Shown: piece after piece, positions 32,091-40,183 of the stretch
How the letters are laid out: every line of letters begins with the position of its first letter
How positions within the stretch are numbered: position 1 is the stretch's first letter
Assembly: GCF_001438845.1 (NCBI RefSeq)
Contig: NZ_JQCL01000074.1
Location: 1 to 42,259 of the forward strand
Direction of reading: 5' to 3'
DNA from: Lactiplantibacillus xiangfangensis
GTDB taxonomy: Bacteria; Bacillota; Bacilli; Lactobacillales; Lactobacillaceae
Length of the DNA stretch: 42,259 bases
Program-made: the position numbers and the translations under genes
The notes under the pieces: generated by a model
Told to the model about the DNA's origin: nothing
What the model saw: the letters and a program-made list of their open reading frames with translations, nothing else
Database searches by the model: none

Positions 32091-32831
32091 TTAGTGTGCG
32101 ATGATCTTGCTCAAGAATTGGCGGGCCCGTTCGTTAGCTGGTTGCCCGTCAAAGAAGGTTTCCTTGGCATCATCTTCCAAGATTTCGCCATCCGCCATGA
32201 AGATCACGCGGTCAGCCACTTCGCGGGCAAAGCCCATTTCATGGGTCACAACGAGCATGGTCATACTGGAATCCTCGGCGACCGACTTCATCACGTTCAA
32301 CACGTCGTCAATCATTTCAGGATCAAGCGCCGACGTTGGTTCGTCGAATAACAGACACTTCGGCTTCATCGCAAGCGACCGCGCAATGGCAATCCGCTGT
32401 GACTGTCCACCTGAAAGTTGGCTCGGTAAGTTGTTCGCTTTATCAGCCAACCCGACACTGTCTAACAGCGCCATCGCCAATTTCTTATTTTCAGCTTCCG
32501 GCCGTTTTAACACTAACCGGGGAGCAATCATAATATTTTCTAATACCGTTTTATTAGCGTATAAATTAAAATGTTGAAAAACCATCCCGACATTTTTCCG
32601 AATCTTGTTCATATCGGTTTTCCGGTCCGCCAAGTCAAATCCATTGACTAACAACTGTCCGGACTGAACCCGTTCCAAACCGTTGACGGTTCGAATCAAG
32701 GTACTCTTACCAGAACCAGAGGGGCCAATCAAAACAACTTTTTCACCCTCATTGATTGTTAAGTTAATATTCTTAAGGGCGTGAAAGTCACCATAATACT
32801 TTTCCACGTTGTGAAATTCGATCATTGACAT
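32091..32831 (-). CDS. glnQ: amino-acid ABC transporter ATP-binding protein
   Basis: A 246-aa cytoplasmic ATPase driving the importer. Walker A is LIGPSGSGKSTLIR, the ABC signature LSGGQSQRIAIARSLA, Walker B CLLFDEPTSALDP, and the switch His is in VVTHEMGFA. The open frame reaches 32888, but the ATG at 32831 (MSMIEFHNV) has an AAGGTGA ribosome binding site and starts at the domain border. It is the first gene of the four-gene operon. The glnQ name reflects family similarity, not proven glutamine transport. Confidence 0.92.
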   Translation of the reverse strand: MSMIEFHNVEKYYGDFHALKNINLTINEGEKVVLIGPSGSGKSTLIRTVNGLERVQSGQLLVNGFDLADRKTDMNKIRKNVGMVFQHFNLYANKTVLENIMIAPRLVLKRPEAENKKLAMALLDSVGLADKANNLPSQLSGGQSQRIAIARSLAMKPKCLLFDEPTSALDPEMIDDVLNVMKSVAEDSSMTMLVVTHEMGFAREVADRVIFMADGEILEDDAKETFFDGQPANERARQFLSKIIAH

Positions 32832-32938
32832 CGTTGTCACCTTCGCTTTCTCTATCAGTCTTGGACTGACGAACAAGAATAATCGCATTAATACTAAAAG
32901 TTAAATAACCCTTATTCTTCGTTAATGCTATTTAAATA

Positions 32939-32967
32939 GTTTAATACATAATTAGTAAATCTGTCAA
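32939..32967 (-). promoter_or_regulatory. putative promoter of the ABC importer operon
   Basis: On the minus strand a perfect -35, TTGACA (32962-32967), is followed after 16-17 bases by a weak -10 (TTAAAC or ATTAAA). The leader is about 100 bases. No riboswitch was recognised in it or in the AT-rich bases up to 33100. Confidence 0.5.
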
Positions 32968-33102
32968 AAACCATACTTTTATTGTTCGCTATAGCCAAAA
33001 TAGTGGGATAGTTTCCAAACTATTTCAGTTAAAATAACTCATTTTTCATCTTTATTCTGAATAAGGCTCCTTTTTCAGCGTAGATTGTTCGGAATTCAAA
33101 GC

Positions 33103-33142
33103 AAAAAAGCGACTGCAAAAATTTTAAATTTTGCAGCCGCTT
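33103..33142 (-). terminator. terminator after the 49-aa membrane protein gene
   Basis: On the minus strand, GCGGCTGCAAAA pairs with TTTTGCAGTCGC, followed by TTTTTTG. Confidence 0.85.
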
Positions 33143-33202
33143 ACTAAAAACTTTATTTTAATGTCCTACCCTCATGACAACGCCCACCCTCGTCATGCGA
33201 CT

Positions 33203-33352
33203 TTATTTCTGCTTTGATTTTTCATAAATGATAACGCCAATATAACCAACCAGCATTAACATTAAAATACCCCATAAGGCGTACGCGGTCATATCCACGA
33301 TAGCTGGACGCGCAAACCACACCACGGCTAGACCTAATTTAATTGGTAACAT
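33203..33352 (-). CDS. small membrane protein, 49 aa
   Basis: The frame begins MLPIKLGLAVVWFARP, has a hydrophobic helix (about 22-43, AYALWGILMLMLVGYIGV) and ends YEKSKQK. An AAGGATTAAC ribosome binding site lies before the ATG, and a strong terminator follows it, so this is a genuine transcription unit. No family was recognised. Confidence 0.68.
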   Translation of the reverse strand: MLPIKLGLAVVWFARPAIVDMTAYALWGILMLMLVGYIGVIIYEKSKQK

Positions 33353-33555
33353 GTTAATCCTTGCTTTCTTGATGTTTAGCCATAGTCTAACCGTTTACGG
33401 CGTCCCCTAAAAGCACTGCTAACTTAGCGTTTTCTGAAAAATTCTCATTTTAGTCATTTAACTAATTATTAACCCTTTAGTCCCAGTTTCTTTACTTTTG
33501 ATGGTTAGACTGCAGTTAATAACCATCACCGATAACCTTTTAAGGAGGTCCGCAT

Positions 33556-33810
33556 ATGTTACTCGACCAAAAAACAACGATTACTAACATTATTGCCGCT
33601 CAAATTTTTAAAGTGTTCTATCCCTTCGTCATCGCACGAACTGAAAATGGTACCTATCTTCAACTAAAACTCTCTGCTAGTGAACGACGCGATCCCCTGT
33701 TTTGGGACGAACTCCGCAGTATCTTACAAGCTAAACTCTGGGTCCCCGTCGGCCGCCACTACCACCAATTGCTAGACAACGGCTGGTTAGCCCCAACTCC
33801 CATTTCATAA
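33556..33810 (+). CDS. hypothetical protein, 84 aa
   Basis: Not recognised. It is a soluble-looking protein, MLLDQKTTITNIIAAQIFKV… to …WLAPTPIS, with an excellent ribosome binding site (AAGGAGGTCCGCAT) and its own terminator, so it is very likely translated. The Trp/Leu-rich C-terminal half suggests a small folded domain. It is divergent from the 49-aa gene. Confidence 0.72.
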   Translation: MLLDQKTTITNIIAAQIFKVFYPFVIARTENGTYLQLKLSASERRDPLFWDELRSILQAKLWVPVGRHYHQLLDNGWLAPTPIS

Positions 33811-33829
33811 ATCGACTATCCGCATTACT

Positions 33830-33867
33830 AAAAAAGCGCATCCCTAGATTTTAGGAATGCGCTTTTT
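33830..33867. terminator. bidirectional terminator
   Basis: AAAAAGCGCATCCCTA pairs with TTAGGAATGCGCTTTTT, with T tracts both ways between two convergent genes. Confidence 0.88.
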
Positions 33868-33900
33868 GTGCCCACAATCGAGATTATTTAATAACGACGC

Positions 33901-34893
33901 TTAAAAAGCGTGGTCGGTCGGTTGACCCTTCAAAATGGCGAGAACGTCATTCAAACTGATGTCGACCATGTTCTTAACGGCTAAGTTCGTGTAGAACCCA
34001 ACGTGTGGCGTGATCATGACGTTTGGCATCTGCATGAGTTGTGCAACGTTAGTATCTTGTAAAACTTCACCTTGGTGGTTCTGGTTGAATAACGCGGCTT
34101 CGCCCTCAACGGTATCCAAGGCTGCCCCGGCAATTTCTCCCGCCTTCAAAGCATCAACTAAGTCCCCCGTTACAATAACGGGCCCACGGGACGCATTGAT
34201 GATGAAAGCATCGTTTTTCATCAGCTTCAAAGCTGCGGCATCGATCAACCCTTTTGACGTTTCGTTGAGGTCCACGTGTAAGTCAACCACGTCAGCTTGC
34301 TTCAACAAGTCTTCCTTCGTATCAACGTAAGTCAAAACGTCTTCTAATTCTGGATGACGGACGACGTCGTAGGCAATCACTTTAGCGCCTAACCCGTGGA
34401 ATAACCGGGCAGCGGTCCCACCGATCCGGCCAGCGCCGATAATTCCCACCGTTAAGGAGCGAATTTCACGGGCTTGTAAGCCGGCCCACTGGAAGTTTTG
34501 TTGGCCTAAGCGGCTGTCAAAGAGCTCCAAGTTACGAATCAAACGCATCGTTTGCGCAACTGACATTTCAGCAACTGAGTTTGGCGAGTAAGCTGGGACG
34601 TTCGTCACCGTCAGGCCGGCCTTCTTGGCAGCGGGAATATCAATCGTATCCACGCCGGCCGTCCGACTCGTCAGCTGTTTAAGGCCCATATCGGCGAGCT
34701 TTTGGTAAACGCTAGGATCGTCACCAATCGCACTTCGTTGCTGAATAACGACCCCGTCGTAACCCCTCGCAAGTTCCGCCGTATCCGGATGGAATTCTAA
34801 ATCATTGGTATCGACTTGGACGTGGTTACTTTCAGCCCACGCCTTAATCGCTGCTTCTTCATCGTCACGAACACTGAACATTAAAATTTTCAT
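33901..34893 (-). CDS. D-2-hydroxyacid dehydrogenase
   Basis: A 330-aa NAD-dependent dehydrogenase reducing 2-keto acids to D-2-hydroxy acids (D-lactate or D-2-hydroxyisocaproate type). The Rossmann motif is VGIIGAGRIGGTAARLFHGLG (about 147-167), the active Arg lies in NASRGPVIV, and the His in ITPHVGFYTN. It starts only 2 bases after the aminotransferase stop, so the two form an operon: the transaminase makes a keto acid and this enzyme reduces it, regenerating NAD+. This suggests conversion of branched-chain or aromatic amino acids, such as phenylalanine to phenyllactate, but the specificity is not proven. Confidence 0.9.
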   Translation of the reverse strand: MKILMFSVRDDEEAAIKAWAESNHVQVDTNDLEFHPDTAELARGYDGVVIQQRSAIGDDPSVYQKLADMGLKQLTSRTAGVDTIDIPAAKKAGLTVTNVPAYSPNSVAEMSVAQTMRLIRNLELFDSRLGQQNFQWAGLQAREIRSLTVGIIGAGRIGGTAARLFHGLGAKVIAYDVVRHPELEDVLTYVDTKEDLLKQADVVDLHVDLNETSKGLIDAAALKLMKNDAFIINASRGPVIVTGDLVDALKAGEIAGAALDTVEGEAALFNQNHQGEVLQDTNVAQLMQMPNVMITPHVGFYTNLAVKNMVDISLNDVLAILKGQPTDHAF

Positions 34894-34895
34894 AC

Positions 34896-36089
34896 TTATT
34901 TTTCCTCCGCTGCTTTCTTACCGACGTATTCACCGATGCGTTCGACCGCCGTCTTCAAATTGTCCATTGAAGCCGCGTAACTGATCCGCACGTAGCCTTC
35001 CCCACCAGGACCAAATGAGCTTCCTGGAATCAAGGCAACCCGGGCTTCGTGCGCTAACTCACGGCAGAAGGCCATGCTATCTTGCGGCAAGCCCGCTGGG
35101 ATTTTACTGAACAGGTAGAAAGCCCCTTCTGGCTTGGCGGATTCGAACCCGAGCTTGTTTAACGCGTCGTATAAGTAGTCGCGCCGTGCTTGGTATTCTT
35201 TCTTCATTGCTTGCGCGTCATCCATCCCGTTGCTCAACGCTTCAGCGGCTGCGGCTTGCGCATTTGTTGTCGTCGACGTAACTGTGAATTGATGGATTTT
35301 GCCGAGTTGCGCCGTAATCGCTTTTGGCGCGCACATGATCCCAATGCGCCAGCCGGTCATCGCGTGAGACTTCGACACCCCGTTGAGTAAAATCGTTTGT
35401 TCTGGCAAGTAGCGCGCAATCGACACGTGGGTCGCGCCGTATGTCAATTCGCTGTAAATTTCGTCAGATAAAACGAAGATCGGTTTGTCTGCCAACACGG
35501 CAGCTAAAGCCCTTAAATCATCCTCACGGTAAGTGACCCCAGTTGGGTTGGATGGGAAGTTCAAAACGACCGCCTTCGTCTTAGGATGAGCTGCTAACGT
35601 TTCCTTCAACATCTCTGGTGAAAGCACGAAGCCGTTTTTGGACGTATCCATGAAGACTGGCGTTGCGCCGTTTAACTTCGCAATCGCAATGTAGAGTGGG
35701 AAAATTGGGGTTGGAATCAAGACTTCGTCACCGGGGTTCAAAATTGAACTCAGTGCGGTGTAGATTCCACCAGTGGCACCAGCGGTAATGATAACTTCAC
35801 TAGCTGGATCGTAGTGAACGTCGTACTTCTTGGCTAAGAAATTAGCCGCCGCTTCGCGTAACGCTGGCGTCCCGTTTGATGGGGCGTAGTGGCTCTCATT
35901 GTTTTCGATACTCTGAATCGCCGCCTGCTTCACGTGTTCTGGCGTATCGAAGTCAGGTTCGCCAAGGGTTAAGCGAACAATTCCCGGAATGTTGGCGATT
36001 TCCGCGTTAAAAGCTAAGATATCGGATGGCTGGATGGCTGCGATTTCATGATTCATATTTTGAACTAATGTTTCTGAACTAATTGACAT
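34896..36089 (-). CDS. PLP-dependent aminotransferase (class I, AraT/AspC-like)
   Basis: A 397-aa fold-type I aminotransferase. VRLTLGEPDFDTPEHV starts the domain, ITAGATGGIYTALSSIL holds the PLP phosphate loop, NFPSNPTGVTY and VLSDEIYSELTYG follow, and the PLP Lys lies in NGVSKSHAMTGWRIG. The open frame extends to 36203, but that part is the leader RNA. The ATG at 36089 has the ribosome binding site GGGAGGAACCAAT and gives the normal length. Pairing with the hydroxyacid dehydrogenase suggests catabolic transamination of aromatic or branched-chain amino acids. It is controlled by an attenuator leader. Confidence 0.92.
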   Translation of the reverse strand: MSISSETLVQNMNHEIAAIQPSDILAFNAEIANIPGIVRLTLGEPDFDTPEHVKQAAIQSIENNESHYAPSNGTPALREAAANFLAKKYDVHYDPASEVIITAGATGGIYTALSSILNPGDEVLIPTPIFPLYIAIAKLNGATPVFMDTSKNGFVLSPEMLKETLAAHPKTKAVVLNFPSNPTGVTYREDDLRALAAVLADKPIFVLSDEIYSELTYGATHVSIARYLPEQTILLNGVSKSHAMTGWRIGIMCAPKAITAQLGKIHQFTVTSTTTNAQAAAAEALSNGMDDAQAMKKEYQARRDYLYDALNKLGFESAKPEGAFYLFSKIPAGLPQDSMAFCRELAHEARVALIPGSSFGPGGEGYVRISYAASMDNLKTAVERIGEYVGKKAAEEK

Positions 36090-36147
36090 ATTGGTTCCTC
36101 CCGTTTGTTTAAAAGTTGGTGCGAGCGTCGCGTGGGTGGCATTCGGT

Positions 36148-36412
36148 TGCGTCAAAAAAGACGCACCCTTTGAAAATTCAAAGGGTGCGCCACTAAAAAA
36201 CACTTATTTAGCCACCCTTGGAATTTTCAAACATCCATGGGCGCCGTTTAATCACAAAAAGCTTTTGGCAACCGCATCGATGCAAACATCGAGTCCGTGT
36301 TTGCACCTAAGCAGCGGGCACAAACACTAGCGAAAATACCAAAAGTAAAAGCTAGTTGAATTTTTTATGTGACTTAACGGTAATGACATATCATTAGCTC
36401 CTCATCAATTAT
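36148..36412 (-). promoter_or_regulatory. structured attenuator leader of the aminotransferase operon
   Basis: On the minus strand a three-way-junction-like domain comes first: P1 CTTTTGG/CCAAAAG (36339-36345 with 36262-36268), P2 GTGTTTGTGCC/GGTGCAAACAC (36317-36327 with 36297-36307) and P3 CGATG/CATCG (36278-36291). Then segment S1 (36213-36231) can pair at 18 of 19 positions with S2 (about 36164-36182). S2 can alternatively pair with S3 to form the terminator at 36162-36189, followed by CTTTTTTG. This is the layout of an antiterminator/terminator switch. AAGGGTGG in S1 recalls a T-box, but the canonical T-box continuation ACCGCG is absent. Confidence 0.6.
36162..36189 (-). terminator. intrinsic terminator within the aminotransferase leader
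   Basis: CGCACCCTTTGAA pairs with TTCAAAGGGTGCG, followed on the minus strand by TCTTTTTTG (T tract 36153-36160), well upstream of the start codon. Confidence 0.85.
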
Positions 36413-36419
36413 TAATCTA

Positions 36420-36448
36420 ACTATAACCATTCAAAGAATCTCTGTCAA
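36420..36448 (-). promoter_or_regulatory. promoter of the aminotransferase leader
   Basis: On the minus strand: a consensus TTGACA (36443-36448), a 17-base spacer, and TATAGT (36420-36425). The leader is therefore about 320 bases. Confidence 0.8.
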
Positions 36449-36498
36449 TAGGTAATTTGCTATACTAGAGACAGATGACTTTGAAGGGATGATGCATT

Positions 36499-37131
36499 TT
36501 GACTTACCAAGCACTGATGTTTGATATTGACGGCACCTTGACCAACAGTCTACCAGCGTACACGCGGGTCATGCGCCAAGTTTTGAAGGAATACGGGCTC
36601 AGCTTCAACGAGGAACAAGCCCAGCGGACCTTTCCCATGGCCGCCGAACAAGCCATGGCGGACCTCGGCGTCGCCGCTGACGAGTTTGACCATTTCCAAG
36701 CTCGTTACGAAGCCGTTATGGCGGATCACTTCCAGGATATTCAACTCTATCCTGGAATCGAACACTTGATCACTACGCTACCAGCATCCGTTAAACTCGG
36801 AATTGTGACGTCACAACGGCGCAACGAATTGGAAGCTGGCATGCAGCCCCACCAAGCGATGATGACTAAGATGGCCGTCACGATTGGGGCCGATGATACG
36901 CCAAAACGAAAACCCGACCCGCTACCCTTGCTGACCGCGTTAGAACGCGTTCACGTAGCGCCCGAAAATGCTTTGTTCATCGGGGATTCGCTTAGTGACG
37001 AACAGACGGCTAAAGCCGCCAACGTTGACTTTGGTTTAGCCGTTTGGGGGATGGACCCCAACGCCGACCATCAACAAGTCGCTCACCGCTTTGCCCATCC
37101 TGACGACATTGGTCGATTATTTAAAAATTAA
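36499..37131 (+). CDS. HAD-superfamily phosphatase
   Basis: A 210-aa HAD subfamily IA hydrolase (phosphoglycolate phosphatase/PpaX-like). Motif I is MFDIDGTLTNSL with the nucleophile and acid Asp, motif II IVTSQRR, motif III Lys in PKRKPDPLP, and motif IV FIGDSLSDEQTA. The start is a TTG behind AAGGGATGATG; the nearby ATG is out of frame. Substrate unknown. Its transcription diverges from the aminotransferase leader. Confidence 0.87.
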   Translation: MTYQALMFDIDGTLTNSLPAYTRVMRQVLKEYGLSFNEEQAQRTFPMAAEQAMADLGVAADEFDHFQARYEAVMADHFQDIQLYPGIEHLITTLPASVKLGIVTSQRRNELEAGMQPHQAMMTKMAVTIGADDTPKRKPDPLPLLTALERVHVAPENALFIGDSLSDEQTAKAANVDFGLAVWGMDPNADHQQVAHRFAHPDDIGRLFKN

Positions 37132-37142
37132 ATTCAGATGAT

Positions 37143-37187
37143 AAAAATGCAGCACAGAAATTTCAAAATTTCTGTGCTGCATTTTTT
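37143..37187 (+). terminator. terminator of the HAD gene
   Basis: AAAATGCAGCACAGAAATTT pairs with AAATTTCTGTGCTGCATTTT, followed by more T residues. Confidence 0.88.
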
Positions 37188-37271
37188 GTTTAAAGCCGAC
37201 TAATATAGGGCCATCCCAAGCCGTCCATAAAACGTCGGCGTGATCCAGCATCTTTTGTAATCGCGGTAAAT

Positions 37272-37310
37272 CAAAAAGAAAGCCATGATAACTAGTATCA
37301 CAGCTTTCTT
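37272..37310 (-). terminator. terminator after the 272-aa membrane protein gene
   Basis: On the minus strand, AAGAAAGCTGTGATA pairs with TATCATGGCTTTCTT around CTAG, followed by TTTGA. Confidence 0.75.
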
Positions 37311-37327
37311 GCTTAATAACATCTATT

Positions 37328-38146
37328 TTAACTTTCACGATCCTCGTACGCCACTTGAGCCGTCACTTGGTAATCGCCCGCTTGTTCGATGGTCGAATTG
37401 CGCCCCGCAATTTTTTCCATCCCACCGGTGATCACCGTTGACGCCAAGTACAACTTGTAGTCTTCATGGGCATCGTGGACGTCGGTCAACCCAACCCGTT
37501 TAATGTGTCCAACGGGCTTTTGATCCATCTGGTTAATCCCCGCGTAAATCACTAAGTGGTGGTTTTCTAATTTCAATTGTGAAAAGGGAATCTGGATGCC
37601 TTGTCCAATTGCGTAGACCGAGTCACCCGTTGCCTGTGCCTGTTGCATGATTTCTTTATCGCTTAAGCCACCGTAATCTAACCGGACAATGTTCGCCGCT
37701 TGTAACTGATCAACGATCTGATGAACGTTATCCTGTTCCGCGCGTGACGTCTTGACGGTTGCAGGTAACAGCTCCTGACCATCAAAAATCCCGTTAGCTG
37801 GAATATACGGTTGCTGCTGATTTTGTTGGCCATTTTTCTCCGCTGCCAGCGCCTCTTTAGGTTTACCACCTAGTAGCTTCTCAATTTTCGGTGATAAATC
37901 ATACTTAGCCGTCTTATTGGTAAAGTAATAGAGCACGTTTAACACGATGAAGTAAATCAACACCAAAAAGACCAGCATGTAGAGCAGGCCACGTAACCAA
38001 GCCCCATTTTGCATCAAGCGAATTGCAACGTAACCCAAGTAAAGGTTCCCGGCAATCCCAATCGCAATATAAATCTGGTTCTTAATTTTAAGGTTGACGT
38101 TGACGTAACCCAGCGCGTGGTTGATCATATCTAAAATACTAAACAT
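37328..38146 (-). CDS. uncharacterised lactobacillar membrane protein, 272 aa
   Basis: Two or three N-terminal hydrophobic helices (about 28-75: IYIAIGIAGNLYLGYVAIRL and LLYMLVFLVLIYFIVLNVLYYF) precede a cytoplasmic linker rich in Gln/Lys. A C-terminal beta-rich domain of about 140 residues follows (NIVRLDYGGLSDKEIM…, LENHHLVIYAGIN…). It resembles a family conserved in Lactobacillaceae, possibly the one catalogued as DUF6681; I am not certain of the number. It starts 3 bases after the stop of the Ser-rich gene, so the two are translationally coupled. Confidence 0.72.
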   Translation of the reverse strand: MFSILDMINHALGYVNVNLKIKNQIYIAIGIAGNLYLGYVAIRLMQNGAWLRGLLYMLVFLVLIYFIVLNVLYYFTNKTAKYDLSPKIEKLLGGKPKEALAAEKNGQQNQQQPYIPANGIFDGQELLPATVKTSRAEQDNVHQIVDQLQAANIVRLDYGGLSDKEIMQQAQATGDSVYAIGQGIQIPFSQLKLENHHLVIYAGINQMDQKPVGHIKRVGLTDVHDAHEDYKLYLASTVITGGMEKIAGRNSTIEQAGDYQVTAQVAYEDRES

Positions 38147-38149
38147 TCA

Positions 38150-38629
38150 CTATTCGCCCCCGTCGCTAGTCGTATCATCCGCAGATTCCGTCGTTGTTGC
38201 CGAACTAGACTGCGTCGTACTTGATGATTCTGATGAATTATCATCATCATTATTAGCCGAGCTACTGTGTGCCTTGGACGAACTGTTGTGGGTCGTTGTT
38301 TGACTAGAACTAGCCGCCGAGCTACTGCTCTCATCCGTCGTTGAACTACTATCGCTCTGTTCTTCACTGCTAGAACTTGAACTTTGATCATCGCTGGATG
38401 AATCGCTGCTGGACTTGTCCGATGCATCCTTATCACTAGAACTCTGATCATCAGGTTTATTTTTATCGCTATTATCAGAAGACGATGTGACAACGCGACT
38501 TGTACTACTTGCCGCCGCACCGTTCACCGTATGAGTCGTTTTATTGACCACCACGTTTGTGGCACCAAGCGCTAATACAATTGATACGATTGCAAATGGT
38601 GAAATAAAGGGAGGTGTTCGATATGCCAT
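38150..38629 (-). CDS. Ser/Asp-rich membrane-anchored protein
   Basis: About 159 aa. A hydrophobic N-terminal helix (PFISPFAIVSIVLALGATNVVV) acts as anchor or signal. The rest is low complexity, dominated by Ser with Asp, Glu and Thr (residues about 45-155), and probably extends outside the cell as a stalk. There is no sortase motif. ATG at 38629 is preferred to 38638 because the AGAAAGGA ribosome binding site is then at normal distance. It is coupled to the following 272-aa membrane protein. Function unknown. Confidence 0.7.
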   Translation of the reverse strand: MAYRTPPFISPFAIVSIVLALGATNVVVNKTTHTVNGAAASSTSRVVTSSSDNSDKNKPDDQSSSDKDASDKSSSDSSSDDQSSSSSSEEQSDSSSTTDESSSSAASSSQTTTHNSSSKAHSSSANNDDDNSSESSSTTQSSSATTTESADDTTSDGGE

Positions 38630-38842
38630 CAATGTCATTCCTTTCTAATTATGCCGTTTGTTATCTCAAATAATAATTAAACCATGGACTGGCCAAGAAT
38701 GCACTCATTCCGCCACAAATTAATAAACTCTTTACGATACTAAGCCTTAAACTCGCTTTGCCATGTCGTTTTCATTCTCAACGGTACTTGTACCATATTC
38801 TCACGTCAGTTGTTAACCGGCAAATCCAATGCTAGTAGACAA

Positions 38843-38887
38843 CAAAATCTCCCTCAGAACTATCGCTAGTTTCTGAAGGAGATTTTT
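38843..38887 (-). terminator. terminator of the Fur-family gene
   Basis: On the minus strand, AAAAATCTCCTTCAGAAACTA pairs imperfectly with TAGTTCTGAGGGAGATTTT. The roughly 200 bases between here and 38642 contain nothing recognisable. Confidence 0.8.
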
Positions 38888-38905
38888 AATTTAATCTACT
38901 TGTCG

Positions 38906-39346
38906 TTAGTCGACCGCTAATTTAGCCGTACAGTCTGCGCACAGCCCGTAGAGTTCAATCCGGTGCCCGGTAATCGTACAACCAGGGAGTTGGGCTTCAA
39001 ACGCATCCAGCGGACAAGCTTCTAATTCCTGCACCTTACCGCAGTTGGAACAAATAAAGTGGTGATGATGCTGGTGCTTGAAATCACACTGGTACTTCAC
39101 CAATGTCTGGTTCGCCTGGGCCTTTAATTCCAATAACCCGAGTGTTTCAAATTCCTTCACGTTGCGGTAAATTGTATTGTGACTCATTCCAGGAAACAAC
39201 GTGCGCATGTGCTCGTCTACTTCCGAAATGGCAACGTAGTGATCTTTGTAAGTGACCAAATAGTCTATCAGTGCCTGCCGCTGCTTGGTGATTTTCAGCT
39301 GATTGCGGCGTAAAATCGCCACGGCCTGTTCAATTGTTGTGTCCAT
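38906..39346 (-). CDS. Fur-family metalloregulator
   Basis: A 146-aa ferric-uptake-regulator family repressor (Fur, Zur or PerR type). The winged-helix DNA-binding half contains LKITKQRQALIDYL and SHNTIYRNVKEFETLGLL. The metal-binding half has the His-rich FKHQHHHHFIC and two CxxC pairs (CSNC and CADC) for structural zinc. The metal sensed cannot be decided from sequence. The ATG at 39346 is preferred to the upstream TTG, since that TTG directly adjoins the GGGAGGTG ribosome binding site. Its targets are not visible in this window. Confidence 0.9.
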   Translation of the reverse strand: MDTTIEQAVAILRRNQLKITKQRQALIDYLVTYKDHYVAISEVDEHMRTLFPGMSHNTIYRNVKEFETLGLLELKAQANQTLVKYQCDFKHQHHHHFICSNCGKVQELEACPLDAFEAQLPGCTITGHRIELYGLCADCTAKLAVD

Positions 39347-39455
39347 GCGGCGCAACACCTCCCATTAGTTACTGAAACGGCATTAAAAGCATGCCGTCAG
39401 TTTCTAAATCATAATCATTACTATTTAGTTTAGCATAGCTATTCGGGAAAGTGAA

Positions 39456-40034
39456 TTAATTTACCGGTCCATCGGCCATTTGATAGTGCCGCACAAGCGC
39501 GTCTAGCTTTTGCTTCGTTACTTGCCAATCGTCGTTCACTATCGCAGTCGCGTGTCCCACCAGCCCAGCCGGCAATTCTTGGTCACGACGATATTCGTTA
39601 CTAGCGACCCGTTTTTTGATCCGAGCGGGATGGTCGCCGCGTTTAGTCAACCGTTCCACTAACGCCCCCTGATCCGGGACTTCTAAGTAAATGATGACGG
39701 CCTGTTCGCCTAACTCCCGAGCATACGTAATCGCCCCCGCCGTGTCCAACACAATACTAATGAATGGGGACTTGGCCCACGCTGCCGCTAGCCCTTCGCG
39801 TGAAGACCCGTATTGATTACCGCTATAAGTCACGTGCTCCAAATAATGCTTCGTTGCAAAACTAGTCGGGGTTTCAAAATAGTAGTCCCGCCCATCAACT
39901 TCGCCGTCGCGCGGGGCCCGGGTCGTATGGGTGATTACCTGGGGCACACCGTAGTGGTCCTTTAAATAATGGCTCACCGTTGTTTTGCCACTTCCCGTGG
40001 GTCCAGTAATCACAAAAATTCGTTTGGACGTCAT
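39456..40034 (-). CDS. guanylate kinase-like protein
   Basis: A 192-aa P-loop kinase of the guanylate kinase fold. Walker A is ITGPTGSGKTTVSHYL, the GMP-binding region is THTTRAPRDGEVDGRDYYF, followed by YSGNQYGSS, and the lid Arg residues are in RIKKRVASNEYRRD. It is shorter and more divergent than the housekeeping Gmk, so it is likely a paralogue with altered or no nucleotide kinase activity. It is divergent from the 49-aa gene. Confidence 0.82.
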   Translation of the reverse strand: MTSKRIFVITGPTGSGKTTVSHYLKDHYGVPQVITHTTRAPRDGEVDGRDYYFETPTSFATKHYLEHVTYSGNQYGSSREGLAAAWAKSPFISIVLDTAGAITYARELGEQAVIIYLEVPDQGALVERLTKRGDHPARIKKRVASNEYRRDQELPAGLVGHATAIVNDDWQVTKQKLDALVRHYQMADGPVN

Positions 40035-40079
40035 GTTTATCTCCTTATAAATGTGTCGTATGTAAAGCTTTTCATTTGC

Positions 40080-40111
40080 GTTATATCAATAATAATAGTA
40101 TGATATACAAA
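40080..40111 (+). promoter_or_regulatory. promoter of the 49-aa gene
   Basis: TTGCGT, a 17-base spacer and TATGAT. The near-palindrome ATGTAAAGCTTTTCAT (about 40060-40075) lies just upstream, between two divergent genes, and could be an operator. Confidence 0.55.
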
Positions 40112-40183
40112 TTGTAAGGTTCAAAGATGATGAAAGCATCTCGTAGCATAACCAAACAATTTTCATGAAGGGAGTTTTGTCAA

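Noticed and set aside
36090-36203. N-terminal extension of the aminotransferase
   Set aside because: It is read from the leader RNA and its terminator hairpin; the ATG at 36089 has a good ribosome binding site and gives the normal family length.
36148-36240. Calling the aminotransferase leader a canonical T-box
   Set aside because: AAGGGTGG is present, but the conserved ACCGCG part and a convincing specifier loop were not found, so it is left as an unassigned attenuator.
37117-37338. 73-codon frame between the HAD gene and the 272-aa membrane protein gene
   Set aside because: It overlaps two terminator hairpins and lacks a ribosome binding site.
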